Assembly: GCF_030272615.1 (NCBI RefSeq)
Contig: NC_081415.1
Coordinates: 265,023,925-265,083,924, forward strand
DNA length: 60,000 bases
From: Cryptomeria japonica
Lineage: Eukaryota; Streptophyta; Pinopsida; Cupressales; Cupressaceae
Reading direction: 5' to 3'
The notes beneath the pieces are model-generated. The model had not been told where the DNA came from. It worked only from the letters and a program-made list of their open reading frames with translations, and made no database searches. Position 1 is the stretch's first letter. Every line of letters begins with the position of its first letter. Below, piece by piece: positions 34,080-46,459 of the stretch. The translations under genes and the position numbers were made by a program.

Positions 34080-35634
34080 TGTGTAGGGGAAAAAGTGAGA
34101 CTAAGTATGGAAGCCCTAATCCCACTCTCATACACACTCACATAATACAAAAGAGCCTAGAGAGGTGACTCACTTCGGGATGAAGAGAGAGTCGAGGATC
34201 ACCTCTTAGGTTTTCTATTCCTTTTCTATAAATGAGAGAGATAAATTATTCAAAAATGCAATCTAACCTAGAATGCAAGTAAGCAGGCAAACCCTAATCT
34301 GGAAATGCAGATCAAAGGACAACTGATATACTGCTAAAAAGTACAGATTAGGAGGCAAAATCAGAGGTGCATCTATGTCTGAAATATAAGTAGAAATGTC
34401 TGGGACCAAGGTGCCATGCCACTGTCCTGATTCTGCAAGTCCGAAGCTACAACCGACGGGATGGATTCTAAAGCCTGCAAGACACTGTTCTGCCAAATCC
34501 AGCTGATAGAGGTAGGACCAAGGCACAAAACCCTTGTCTTAGGTAGGACCAGGGTGCCATGCCCTTGTCCTTAAGGTTTTTGATGAAATCTACACCCAAA
34601 GACTATCTCTGTGCGCTCCTCCGGTCTTGAGACTTCCAACGACGCTCAGATCCGAACTGTATCTAAAGCTGTAAAATAGGGTTTTGGGTGGCTATATAGG
34701 GTTTTGCCTTAGTCAAACCCCTATGTTGGTGATTTACACCTCCACAAATAGCTGATAATGTACCAAAAATGTGTGTGCAAGAACCTTGTGTGTGTGCAAG
34801 ATCCTAAAATGAAAGCAAACAATCTAGAGCAACCCTAAAGAGTAAACCCTAATTGCTTATAAACGACAAAGTAAATTCTCTAAATCCATGATGAAAAGTG
34901 ATCTAAAGCATGAATATGAATAAAAATGAAGCACATGTAAAGACATGGAAACAACATGAAACCATACCTAACCCCAAGGGAGAGGTACAAGCCAATCTTC
35001 AATCAATGATCTCCTATTGTTCTCCTACATCTTCAAAAGTCCCCAATTGATGAAATGATGATTGATGAATGCTTGATGGATGAATGTTGAATGTTGTTGA
35101 AGGCTTCAAATATTTTCTCTCACTACAAAGAAGGCTCTTTATCCTCTAAAAACTTGCTCTTTGATTCTTAGAAGAAGACCCCTTCAAATGAAGAACGAGA
35201 GCTCAAGTATGAAACCCTAGATCTTAATTTCATCTTTAGGCTGACCTAGGATTTGAATTTACTACCAATCTTTTAGGGTTAATAATTGTTATATCATAGG
35301 ATTGTGTTCCTGAAATTTATGGAAAAAAGTCGAGGACCATGTGCATTCCCGCCATGGTTCGACCAACTTTTCACCAAATTTTTGGGGTCATTAGATATGA
35401 TGATATTAGATCGCATCCCAAAGTTACAGTTGATTACGAGATGTTTTGATATGCAAAATTGGTCCTTAAAGGTCGAAATAAGACATAATTAGGGTTTATG
35501 ATTGAATGATTTATTGGAGGAATAATATGGAAAAGGGGCACGCTTAGGGTAAAGGGCCCAACTTTATAATATGTAAAGTGATGAAACATGACTTTAGATT
35601 TAATTAAATTAATTAATCAAATGCTTAAAGGGAA
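34080..35634 (-). repeat. 5' LTR of the gypsy element, outer end deleted
   Basis: It aligns with the 3' LTR (16321-17998) from the TGTGTAGGGG end to about 17889, then stops. About 105 bp of the outer end, including its terminal TG, are gone and replaced by unrelated AT-rich DNA. It has fewer copies of the GC-rich motif (34512-34570) than the 3' LTR. Confidence 0.85.
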
Positions 35635-36377
35635 TATATGTACTCCTTATATTAAATAATAATTACATTTAAATTAAAGTATAAGTCTGGAATGATTATT
35701 ATTTCAATTCAATTCTTAGTTTTGAACTTAGTTATACAAAGGCTTAACTCAACATCATGAGTTATTTGTTAAGAAGGAACCTTAAAAACTCAACTGACTG
35801 TCTAGGGTTAACCATAATAGGAATCTAGCTCACAATTCTACAACCCTAGGTTCTATCATAACATGAAATGATCAATACTTACAATTTTTAGAGACTAAGA
35901 CAGTAACTCGACCCTTCACCTATTTACCTCCTCTACAAAATGATACTTCCTCTCCCTTCTTGGATGGCAATGAATTTCCTACAACCACTACGTCAAAAGA
36001 ACATAGTTAGCCTAAAATCTCATCAATCATTATAGCATGTATAAATATGATTATATGGAAATACAAAAACTTCATTAACTATCAAATGAATTCATTTCAC
36101 ATATGAGTTTTTGAACCACTGTTCAATTGACATTAACTAAACATCACATATCAATGCAAATAAAGCATACCATAGTATTAGTGAAAATTAGGGATGTAAT
36201 ATTCTTTTAATGTAGCCCCAAATTTGGTGGAATTTTGTTGCCTTTTCCTAAACCTTTCTCTATTACTTTTTGGTGCTCCAGAGTAACCAAGGTTGAATTT
36301 TCAGTCAACTCTTTCCTTGCTGGCTTTGCATCTCTCAAAGCCTCTTAGACTTGGTCATTAACCATGTGAGAAATTGC
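35635..36377. other. non-coding AT-rich stretch
   Basis: Nothing recognised beyond the LTR truncation point. The end adjoins a minus-strand LINE ORF1 fragment. Confidence 0.4.
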
Positions 36378-37175
36378 CTATGTAATAACTTTAAGGGAGA
36401 CATCTCTAGGAGATTCAATATCTTCTCCTTCAATATCTACAATAAATAACAACCCTTCAAAATCCCCCTGTTGTTCAAAATATTCTAAAACCTCAAAGTG
36501 GTTATACACCCCTTCTACTGGTCTATCTTTCAAAGTTCTCTTTTGATCTCTTCCTTTGTTACAATGCTTCATTGAAATAAAACCCTCTTTATTTACATCC
36601 TTGCCTAACATAGGGGCTTTCCCTTTATCATCCTTCAAAGGTTGGTAGGGAGGCACATTGGGCGAAGGCCCTCTAGAGACGAGTTTTGGGCATTTCCTTT
36701 TCAGGTGCCCATACTCATGAAAAAGTTGACATCTAAATAAGAGAGATTCATAATCCAACTAATGAATACATGAGGAGGGTCCAAGCCAAATTTTCATAGA
36801 ATATAGTAAAGGCTTATTTAAATATGATTCAACACAAACACAAGCATAAGTAATTACCCTTTTATCCATCGTTTGTTGTGAAGGGTTAATTGTCTTACTA
36901 AGCAATAGAGTTATCATGTGAAGAATGTTTTTCCTCTAGAATTTAAGCATGAGTTGGGGAAATTAAACCCGGATAGGAACCCTAGAAGGAAGCTCCTCAA
37001 CTTGATTAAAACTTGCATGCCACAACTTGATGAATAACCCAACTTTATTATAAAAGTAAGGTCCACCCTTAAAAGATTTGTTACGATCTAACATGCATGA
37101 AAACCCTACAACGAAAAAGTTATTAGCTTCCAACATAACTATTGACCCTTTTCTGTCAACTTAGATGCAGACCCA
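36378..37175 (-). pseudogene. LINE ORF1 fragment (DUF4283 plus zinc knuckle)
   Basis: The minus-strand reading from about 37140 gives KGSIVMLEANNFFVVGFSCM, then YFYNKVGLFIKLWHASFNQV, ELPSRVPI and a RVITYACVCVE strand, the order of a DUF4283 domain. After a stop near 36759 comes LFRCQLFHEYGHLKRKCPK (36740-36685), a C-x2-F/H-x4-H-x4-C type zinc knuckle with one cysteine apparently changed. A charged tail follows, ending EGEDIESPRDVSLKVIT. Several stops lie in the domain part. This is a dead ORF1 copy; no ORF2 lies beyond it. Confidence 0.7.
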
Positions 37176-37733
37176 ATATGAGAAATTCAATACTTTTTCA
37201 CATAACCTGTGTGTTATGCCCACCTAGATAACTTGCATGTTATGCGCATTTTGTTGGTGGTCTACAAAAGGGGTATCTTTTTTACCTTCGCATCTTTTTT
37301 GGGCCCCTATGTTCTATTTTTGAGTTGACAAGGTCGGTCGATCAACTTACTTAAGTTTCACTGGCTCGAGGGTCCCACATTGTTGGCGGGCCAATCCCTG
37401 CATTTGTTCCCACTAGCTAGCGATCTTGTTCTCTTCCTCCCCGCAAATTCCTTTGGTGAGGCAATTCTACTTCGTGGGCTAGAGGGGACTTGTTTTGCTC
37501 CTCCTGCCTCCTCGTAGTCTCTTTTGGCTCCTCGAGTGCTTCTTGTGGACTGGCGGGAGCTATTTTCTTTTCTCCTGCCTCCTCGCATCATCTTTTGGAG
37601 GATCTTTTTTGCTTTGCAGGCTGGCGGGCGATGGATGTGGTAGGCCCTTTTTTGCCTAACTTTCTTTGCTGCGAAATGCATTTTTGGGTCTTACCAAAAG
37701 ACGATGTCTTGGTGAAACATGGAGGGAGGGTCT
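37176..37733. other. non-coding stretch between LINE pieces
   Basis: GC-richer than its surroundings, with a loosely repeated CTCCTGCCTCCTCG segment near 37498-37590. No gene recognised. Confidence 0.35.
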
Positions 37734-38400
37734 CTGCTATCCCGTGACAGGTTCATGATCATCATAAGGATCATGAGGGGTAAGAGCAACAATGAGGTGG
37801 ATGGTCTTCTCGCTATCCCACACAGGTAGATGACCAAGTGAAGAAGGCTCACGAAATAGAAAAGCTAAGTGAATAGAGGGCTTCCTTGCTATCTCACAAG
37901 GGATTTCGAGGAAGCATTTGGGCCCTGCGGGGTAAGAACAAAGAAAGCGCAAGTCATCCCGCCACATCGCAAGGGATTTCAAGGAAGCATTTGGGCCCAG
38001 CGGGGTAAGAATAGAGAAAGTGCAAGTCATGGATTGCCACCTCGCGGTGGTTTTCAAGGATGCTCAAGGGCCTTTCAGGGTAACCAAAACACTAAGGAAG
38101 GGTTTCCCGCTATCCTACGACCCATACGTGGTGCCCGAATGGGTCTTGTGGAAAAAGACAAAGATAAGCGAAGGTGTTCCCACCACCCTACAGATACTTC
38201 AGTATGCGTAAGGGTGACTTGCAGGGAAATACAACAAAGATGAGGTTGTCCCTTGCCATCTCACAAGAGTTTTGGATACAGAGATAGGGCCTCGCAAGGA
38301 AACAATGCCACAAGAGATAGTTGCTCCCTGCTATCCCATAGTGAATTTTTCAGGGCTCTAAGGGAGCTCATGGGAAATAAAGATCAAGAAAGTGGATCCG
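37734..38400. repeat. degenerate tandem array, about 74-bp unit, nine copies
   Basis: Units start with variants of CTGCTATCCCACAAGGG at 37734, 37810, 37886, 37959, 38034, 38107, 38180, 38253 and 38328, spaced 73-76 bp. The best-kept units (37886 and 37959) share AAGCATTTGGGCCC and GCGGGGTAAGAA. No open frame is kept through the array. Confidence 0.85.
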
Positions 38401-39720
38401 ACCCACCACGTCAGACAATGATGACCATCGAATCTTCACTTGGAGCCCGATTTGATGGTCGTAACTTAACCTTTGATTGGGATTTTGAGTGCGCTTACAT
38501 GGTGAGATCTCGCGTATCCATCTGCACACAAGATCTCTTGATCAATGGTTGAAATTCAATTTCCTTGATGGTCGTTGAGTTTTGAATGCTCTGCAGGTGG
38601 GTGGTTGCCTACCTAGTGGTTGAGGACGTTTTTTGCTCAATCGACGCTTGATATTTGATCCCTTTTGCATACAACCATCGAGGATTATTATTGTTGCTCC
38701 AGAAGTGACCCTGTAAATCGATTCTAGATGTTGCTCATGCCTCTTCAAGGCATTATGAAGACTTTTGGGTCTGATAGAGGTTTCTAGATGCCATCCCATG
38801 TAGAATTCTCTTGATTTTCATGAGATGATTGTTCCTCCCATGTGTTTGCGGGCTATTTTCAGACGTTTTCCTCTACCGCCCATGCTCATTCAATGTAGAA
38901 TGGAGACTTCTTCAACCTGTAGATGCAACAATGATGCCTTGTGTGTGGGGCTTTCCCCTCATCTGTGGTTTTTTGCTTTTCCCCATGCTGTGAAGGACAT
39001 TCTTAGAGGCTGTAATGAATGTAGATCAGATTAGTCGATCTGATCTTCTTCTCACCTCTACTATTTTGTAACCTGACCCTAGGGAGGTTAGGATTTTGAA
39101 CTTTAGTTCGATCTGAGTTATGCCTGAACTACAAAGGCAATTTTGTAACCCTTTCCGAGGGTCTTTTTTCAATCTCTCTTACAAAATTTCATGTTTTTCT
39201 ATAACTGTAAATGTTATCTTACTTTTGCATCAATAAGAATAATTTTTCTTGCCTCTTTTCAGTTCAGATAATCCATGTAGTGGATTCTACCTCTTTGTTT
39301 GAGTGGATCTCTTTCTGTTTTCTTCAATTTATCTAACTACATTTTAACTCCTTTGTGGATGATAAATTGTGAACTAGCTTCAATTCCTCTTACCATCCCA
39401 TAGAATTTCAACCTTCATTTATTCTTAGGAAGTTGATTCAAGTAGAAACTTGTGCATAATAGAGGTGGTTTTATTGATGCCTTATGCGGTTATAGGCAGA
39501 GAGGATCAAACTTTCAATCTAAGTGTGAGCCTTTTCCCTTCTTTCCTTCAATCCTTCTCTCTCTCCCTTTTCCCTGTCAGGTCAATAGAATAGGTATTTT
39601 AGTGTTGGGTTAGTCCAATACTTACACTTTGGATTGGAAAGGAATTAGACCTTCTCTGAAGATTCAACCTCAATTCTGCAAGTCCCACACTCAGAGGTTG
39701 ATTCAATGTTGCACAAGGCT
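38401..39720. other. non-coding stretch
   Basis: Nothing recognised. T-rich segments at 39170-39330 and a polypyrimidine tract at 39530-39575 occur. Confidence 0.35.
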
Positions 39721-39734
39721 GATGATCGAGATTG

Positions 39735-40250
39735 CTTATCAAGCGGGTGAACTTTTGTGACCGAAATAACTTCTATATCGCCCTTCGGATTCCACATCCG
39801 CTAAACCTAGGATTCTAAGAAGGGTAGATAGAGCCATATGCCCATGAATTTACATGTTAGAACATGATTCAATAGATAAGAGACCTCATCAACAGTAAAA
39901 TCTGGTTGGATCAGTAAAATCAGTTTATCCAAGGACCACTCCAAACAACCATTAGCCTTTGGAATATGAGGCCCATCCACTAGAGAAAATGCTTCACCAT
40001 GCACAACATTATGTGAATTGTAGAGAAGAAGATGACTCTCCTCTCAGGACAAAATCTCAAAAAGAGGCCATAAAAAACACCAAGCCTCATCCAAGGCCAA
40101 ACCCCTTGTTAAAAGAAACACACAACAAAGATCAAAGAGAAGACAACACCTCCAACACACAATCATGAACCAAGCAACAAGAAAACCCCAATAATCAACA
40201 CCCTTGCCCCTAAACACCACACTCATGGTCGCTACAAATCCCCACTCAGC
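39735..40250 (-). pseudogene. LINE ORF1 N-terminal fragment
   Basis: The minus-strand reading from 40004 gives a stretch with FTVDEVSYLLNHVLTCKFMG and then, through two stops, RMWNPKGDIEVISVTK. This is the first part of a DUF4283-type LINE ORF1, which goes on in intact proteins where the fragment at 37140 begins. Sequence to about 40250 is probably the upstream part in other frames. The two fragments overlap slightly at the KGxI segment, so they may be two copies rather than one split copy. Confidence 0.45.
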
Positions 40251-40253
40251 CAA

Positions 40254-41390
40254 AACTCTTCCTTAAACCCCTCATTGCAAAAAAGTGTGGAGAATGTTGT
40301 GCGACAAAGGTAGATTACCCTATCATGCACAATCACACTTGCCAAGTGCCTCCAATCTCTCGTCCATCCTTTCACTCTCAAGTTTTGGTAAATGAAGATT
40401 TATTAAATCTCTAATTTTTATTTGATAGTCTGACTTTTCATAATAAGGAAAAACTTAATCTATAGTGGTTTAAGGTAACCATCTTTTTACATTTCAAATT
40501 TTTATTTTAATATTAATTCTCCATTAATAATACTATTTTTTTTCCAATATTTGTTGGTTGAAGATTTGGTCTCTTTCACTTTTTTTGCTTAAATATCCAA
40601 CTTTTATTCATATATAAATTTGACACTTAATATTAGATAATGGTATTTTACAAAAAGCTTATTTCATTATTTCATTCGACAAAATTAAAATATTTAAAAG
40701 TATGATATTTTTTATGATATTGCAAAAATATAGACAAACTTGTCAAGTTGGATATTTTTTCATAATCTTGTTTTTTTGTTTATTTGCACTATTTATTTTA
40801 TAAGAAATGTTTGTTCTTATGCTAAGAGGTGTCTACAATGACATACAAATATCCGTAAACAATAAATTGATTTTGAATAAATTTGACGTGTAGATGATAG
40901 GTAAATGCATGCATGTTTTAGTTTCTCTATAAGTATTATTTTATTACTCTGAATAAAATAGAATCATTACCACTTCTCTCAAAGTATATTGAACTGTTAC
41001 ATCTTTAATGAGAGTGAAAGAGTGCAACATTATTCAGCTCCATGCACTTCTTGACAACTAATAAACATGCAAGACAATTATGTGATATCTCTCAGCATTA
41101 TTTTACGTTTTTTTTTTAAGATAGGTATACCGGTGTACAACCATTATCATATTATAAACAAAATAATTTCATATAAAAAATGTTTTAAATAATCTTTTCC
41201 TTTGGTATATGTTACATAGATTCAACATATAACTAACACTAATTTCCCTATCTCTCTTCATATCCCCTTCAACACATAAACCTTGTTTTTTTTTTAATGT
41301 CTACTCCATCTTATTAATCCAATAAACCCAACTCAAACATAAAATTGAAATTAATCTATATAATAAAACTAAATTTATAATAATTATAAT
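40254..41390. other. AT-rich non-coding stretch
   Basis: No coding sequence or repeat unit recognised. Confidence 0.45.
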
Positions 41391-43380
41391 ATATGATGCT
41401 CTGCAAAAAGGATTAGAAAATCTGTTTGATGGCAACACACACAAGAGCACAAGAAACAAACGTTAGTGTTAGCAACAAAAGATTATCCTAAACAAGCATA
41501 TCAAGAGAGATATTAAGCATGAAATAGAAAGTATATAAACATAGAATAAAATAGCTAATCAAGATGCTCATAGTTGCTCCTCCCTTGTTCCTCTCCTCTC
41601 CAAGTCCCAAATGAGTGTAACTCTTAGCTTTTAGCACTAGCCATGGATGCCATATGGAGATTCAAGATAGTTGAATATGATAAGCAAATGCTATGCAAGT
41701 GTAGATAGTGATGCTATGAAAAAGCTCTATGCTAATGCCAGTATAACAACAATACTCTAATGCTTCCCTTTTTTGCTTGAGGAGAAGGGTTCTATTTATA
41801 GAAGAAATGGGGAAATGAAGGGTTAAGATTGAATGATTTAATCAAGGGCAAAGTTTGAAAGTTGGGGATCCATGTGCACAATTGGCACCAATAAAATGGT
41901 GACAAGTGTCAACATAAGATTGGGTTGAGAGAAGAGGTTGGAGGCATTAAAGGCCTGAGAAGACCTCATGGTTATCTAGAGGCTAAGGGTCAAGTCCAAA
42001 TTAAGATTACCCACTGGATTAAGAGTTAATCCAAGGATAAACCTTTGTGCAAATGTTTAAGAGATAATCATGGTCAAAGCATTAATGGCCTAATGAGACC
42101 TTTGGGTTGGGTAGAGGTTGAGTCAAAACAAATGTTTTAACCATGTGGGAGGGTTTGAGGTAACCATTAATGGTTATTGGAGACTTTGGGGATTAAGTGG
42201 TTGAAGGTTGAAAGCCTTCAATGGTTATCAAAGACTTTGAGCCATTTAGTGGTTGAAGGTTGAAAGCCTTTAATGGTTATCAAAGACTTTGAGGGTTTGA
42301 GAAGTGACTTCCTTTTTGCTTAGGAATGTGACAAAGTTTAGAGAAGGGGTTAGGTTATTTAGAAGTGATTAGAAAATTCTAGAAGGGGTTTAGGCATGCA
42401 AGTGGATTTTGTAGGAAAATGCAAGTGGGAGAAATTTTGGTATTTTCAATTAAAATAAAATCATTTATTTCAATTAAATGGTGTAATTTGCATTTGGATA
42501 AATATTCAAATAAATATTAATTTATTTAAATGAGAAAAAGGAAGATAAAGCATTAAAATGCTTGAAGACTTTGAGGGAAACCATTAAAGGCTTGAAGACT
42601 TTAAGGAAAACCATTAAAGTCTTAAGAAGACTATAGAAGGAAGCCATCAAGTTTGAAGACTTTAAAGCCATCAAGTTTGAATACTTTAAGGGAAACCATT
42701 AAAGGTTTCAAGTGGGTGAGGATAAATAGGATTTTAAATAAATAATTTATTTAAAATAGTTGTGCAACTTGCTTTTGTAGGAAAATACAAGTGGGTGGAG
42801 GATAAAGGTGATTTAAATAAATGATTTATTTAAAATAGTTGTGCAACTTGCATTTGTAAGAAAATACAAGTGGGTGGAGGATAAAGGTGATTTAAATAAA
42901 TTATTTATTTAAATGTGAGAGGTGGGATTTTGGGGGATTTAAATAAATATTAATTTATTTAAATGTGAGAGAATATTTAATTAAACAAATATGATTTATT
43001 TATTTAATTAATGGTCTGAATTTGGTTAAGTGAATTAAATCAAATAAATTGAATAATTTATTTAATTAATAGGAGAAGAGGGTTAAGATGAATTAATTAA
43101 ATATTAATTTAATTAATTCATTAATTGATGGTTAAATAATCAAATAAATACTAAGTATTCATTTAATTAAGTGGACAGATTTATGTGACTATAATATAAT
43201 AATATAATATTACAATATTAAAACTTAAGCTAACATAATATCATATTCTACAAACAAATATTAAATATTATAACATTATACTAGTACTATAAAATAATAT
43301 TACATAAATTAAAATTTTAATTAAATTAAACAATTATATTTGTACAAAAGTTAAGTTTCAATTAAAGACATCTTCATAAT
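41391..43380. repeat. region of short degenerate tandem duplications, AT-rich
   Basis: Several local arrays lie close together. A 52-bp unit (GTGGTTGAAGGTTGAAAGCC) occurs twice at 42197-42300. A unit of 30-36 bp (CCATTAAAGGCTTGAAGACT) repeats between 42560 and 42700. An 80-bp unit (CAAGTGGGTGGAGGATAAAG) starts at 42709, 42789 and 42868. ATTTAAATAAAT and AATTAATTAA motifs follow up to about 43150. No coding sequence. It may be a diverged LTR, but no ends were found. Confidence 0.6.
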
Positions 43381-44800
43381 ACTTCATTAATTGGTAGGCT
43401 CTTTCAGGTGGGGAACCTCCCATTAGATTTCATGTTTCTCATGCTCCCATGTCCTTGGAGTTGCCGACAAAGGTTCACAAATTAGACTATTTTTTTTTTT
43501 GTCATTTATTAGACAATGCATAAGGCTACAAAAAACACATCCCTGTTCCCAATCAAACAAAAAAGCAGATGACACACAATGAGTTGGACATTTTAGCTCT
43601 AGTGATAAATGACATTCAATGTTTGGATTGTCGCCCGTAGTTGAACCACCTCTAATGACCTTGTAAATGCAACAAACCCGCAACCAAACAAAACAAAGCA
43701 AACATTGTACAATACGTGCACCAAAGCTTTCTCAGGAGCATCACTTTTAAAAGATGATGACTATTATCGGTGCTTTTGATTTTCAACTGACATTCACTTT
43801 GTTGGGGTTTGGCTTTGGCAATATTTTAAAAGCTAATATGCTTCTACAATAGGCTTGAGTGGATTGTCTTTGTGTAAAGGCTTGCAAACTAAATGTAATA
43901 GAATTTTAAGTATTTTGAATGTGACAATTGTGTTGTCTTTTTTTGTTGAAATGGTTTTTTTGTAATGGAGGGAATCAAAATGCTCGGTTCTCAAGAAATT
44001 TAAAAAATAGATGTGTTTATCATTTTTGTTCATGTAATTTGCTATGATCTTCAACATCGATAGGTCTTAGGTTTGAATTTTGATAATAGTTCTCAACCCT
44101 ATAGTCTTAAAACTATGCTTTGATTAAGCACAAGTCATTAGGAGGAAGAACTTTGGAAAATTTTGAAACTGACTTTTTGCTTTCTTTCTTATAAACAACT
44201 TCCTTAAAGTGCAGATAGAAGTGAGTGAGGAATCAAATGCTTACTATATGAATAGAATAGTAAAATGGAAATAAAACATTTCCTACAAAAAAAAATTAAA
44301 AGGTCAAAAATAAATTTAGATATGAGAGGGGTTTATAAATGTGTATTTCATTGAATCTAAAATATAAATAAAATGACTTTAATGAAATGCTTATCTTGAG
44401 TTTAAATAAAAGGCTAATGAAAAAATTGTGATAGAAGATGGATTTGAAACAATGTTGGGATAGAATATTGATATTTAAAATATGAAATTGGATATTAGAC
44501 ACAAATATTTTGAGATAATTGTGGTTGGAGAAGTCTAGAATTGTATAAATTTACATCAAACTTGCTCCTATAATTTTGCTCTATGTATATGCAGACCTAA
44601 TATTTATAGTCACTAATGGTTGTGGATGTTAGTTATTCAAAGCTTTGGTACCTCCGATAAAGATTTACATGTTTGTGTCTACTCATAGAAGATACCTGGT
44701 GGTGCCCAAAAATATTGTTGAAAATTGTTATACTATAAAATAAGGTGACTAGCTTCTCAACTCTTGCTTTAATCAAATCTCTACTAATCAAATCAATGAT
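43381..44800. other. non-coding stretch
   Basis: AT-rich with no recognised gene or repeat. Short open frames on the minus strand look random. Confidence 0.4.
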
Positions 44801-44801
44801 T

Positions 44802-45087
44802 TTCAAAAAGGTTTGGATCTATACCAAGCAACAAATGAAAATGAATATTATGCTTCTATGATGATGCTAATTCCTTTGGTGACTTTAATACAATGAGGTG
44901 AAATGGAATGAATGATATGACTTGATGCAAGCACAAGGTTTTTTTCAAAAAGGTTTGAATCTATACCAAACAACAATTGCAAATGAATATTATGCTTTTA
45001 TGATGATGCTTAGTCCTTTGGAGATGTTAATGCAATAAGGTGCAATGGAACGAATGTTATGACTTAATGCAAGCATATAGGTTTTTG
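44802..45087. repeat. tandem duplication of about 141-145 bp
   Basis: Two diverged copies, each starting TTTTCAAAAAGGTTTG, run 44802-44941 and 44942-45087. They share ATCTATACCAA and CTATGATGATGCT-like segments. Confidence 0.85.
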
Positions 45088-45682
45088 CTAGTTGATGGTG
45101 CAAGGTTGATGTAGCTAATGTGTGGATGTAAGAGATTTGAGTGTTGATGGGTGTGCGACTATATTGATATTGTTTACACTCCTCGCTTCAAACCCCTGGA
45201 TGTTCCAATATAAATTGTAGCAAGGATCGATAATTATAGTGGGCCACCATAGAACCAAGATGACCCAAAAAGTATACCAAAAATACCCATATCATTAGGT
45301 AATCATAAGCAAATATTGCTCACAATGGTATGAGCTATTACCATACACAAATTCCAAGATCTAATAGTGCAAAAAGCAACAATTGATATTAGAAAAATAG
45401 AAGACAAAGATTAACATTTACAACTATACCTAAAATCAAATCATTCATATTTAGATTTTGATATTTTAAAATCAATTTATTTAAATTATAAATAATTATT
45501 ACTAATTAAGATCATTTTTAAGCCGATAGGCTTTCAGTGGGGGCATTTATGCCCAGAAAATTGTCAGTGTCCTGGAGGTTTCGTTTTGGCGGCAACGCGA
45601 ATTTTTTTTTTATGGTGAGCTTTATTCATGGTGAGCATTATTCATTATTTTGCACGTTGAATGGGTTTTGTGGCGACTTGCA

Positions 45683-46180
45683 AGGTGGTTGCATGTCAAA
45701 TGCTTTTTGCGGTGGCCGTATTTGGCACATTAACCGTGATTTAAGTGAGCTGTTTAAAATGTGGAATTTCGCAAGTGCAATAAATACTTTATTAAATGCA
45801 ATTTGCGAGGAGTTGTTTGAGGCATGCGGACATTGAATGCCATTTATGCGCATTGATCGCTAGGTTTTGCCGTTCTTTGTTGTTTCTCACACTCAGGTCT
45901 GTTGTTCATTTATTTCTTTGGTTTGCGCCAATCAGTAAAGGTTGCGAAGGAAGCTCTGCATATTCTGTTCGTAATTATATTGCTGTGTTTTGTGGCTGCT
46001 TTAAGAATTGCAATCACAAGAAAGCTGGCTCTGTGTTGTGTGCTTCTCTTCATTCTTCGGTCCAGACAATAGAAACCACTCGTGCTCCGGTATTTTCCAT
46101 TCTTTGTTTGCTTTGTGGTTTCTTTCACAGCGTTTTTTGGATGCTTAGGTTGATGGCAACTATGAAAAATAGGAAACAAA
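45683..46180 (+). repeat. diverged direct repeat, left copy
   Basis: Shares blocks in the same order with 49612-50185: ATTTGGCACATT, AAATGCAATTTGCGAGGAGTTGTTTGA, GGTTTTGCCGT, TTTGTTTCTTTGGTTTGC, and TTTCTTTCACAGC followed by GATGCTTAGGTTGATGGCAA. No intact ORF is shared. Its role is unknown; LTR pair or segmental duplication are both possible. Confidence 0.7.
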
Positions 46181-46459
46181 TATCGTAGCAGACCGTCGGT
46201 TTGCAGTTTAAAAGGTCTTTATTTGCTTGTTGATGGCTTCTCCTTTGAAGTCTAGTTTCTTTGAGTTGGGTGTGCAGCAGCTTTGATATTTGCTTCCCTG
46301 TATTTTGGTAGTTGTGGATTATATTGTGATTGTCATCTCCGCGTTTATGAAATTGTAGAATTGTGCATAAGGGTAAGGAATGATATTATTACGTTAAAGA
46401 AATTATGGAATTGCTTTCCTCATCGATAAACTATGCCCTTAACAGAATTACCAAATGCT

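Larger units (their letters stand above)
16321..35634 (-). mobile_element. Tat-like Ty3/gypsy retrotransposon with an antisense PMD gene and two nested insertions
   Basis: This is a minus-strand LTR retrotransposon. Reading right to left: 5' LTR (35634-34080, outer end lost), primer site, gag, protease, RT, RNase H, a second (archaeal-like) RNase H, integrase, a non-coding part, an opposite-strand PMD gene, polypurine tract and 3' LTR (17998-16321). The dual RNase H and large interior place it in the Tat/Ogre-like lineage of plant gypsy elements. Without the two nested insertions and their target duplications the span is about 12.65 kb. By eye the LTRs differ at roughly one base in ten plus indels, and every gene carries stops, so it is old. 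A target duplication cannot be checked, since the right outer end is missing. Confidence 0.85.

Noticed and set aside
37358-38243. Several frames of 85-124 aa in the 74-bp array and upstream
   Set aside because: None spans the array in one frame and none has a recognisable domain.
37734-38400. Possible CRISPR-like array
   Set aside because: Units are contiguous and diverged throughout with no repeat-spacer alternation, and the DNA is a plant genome.
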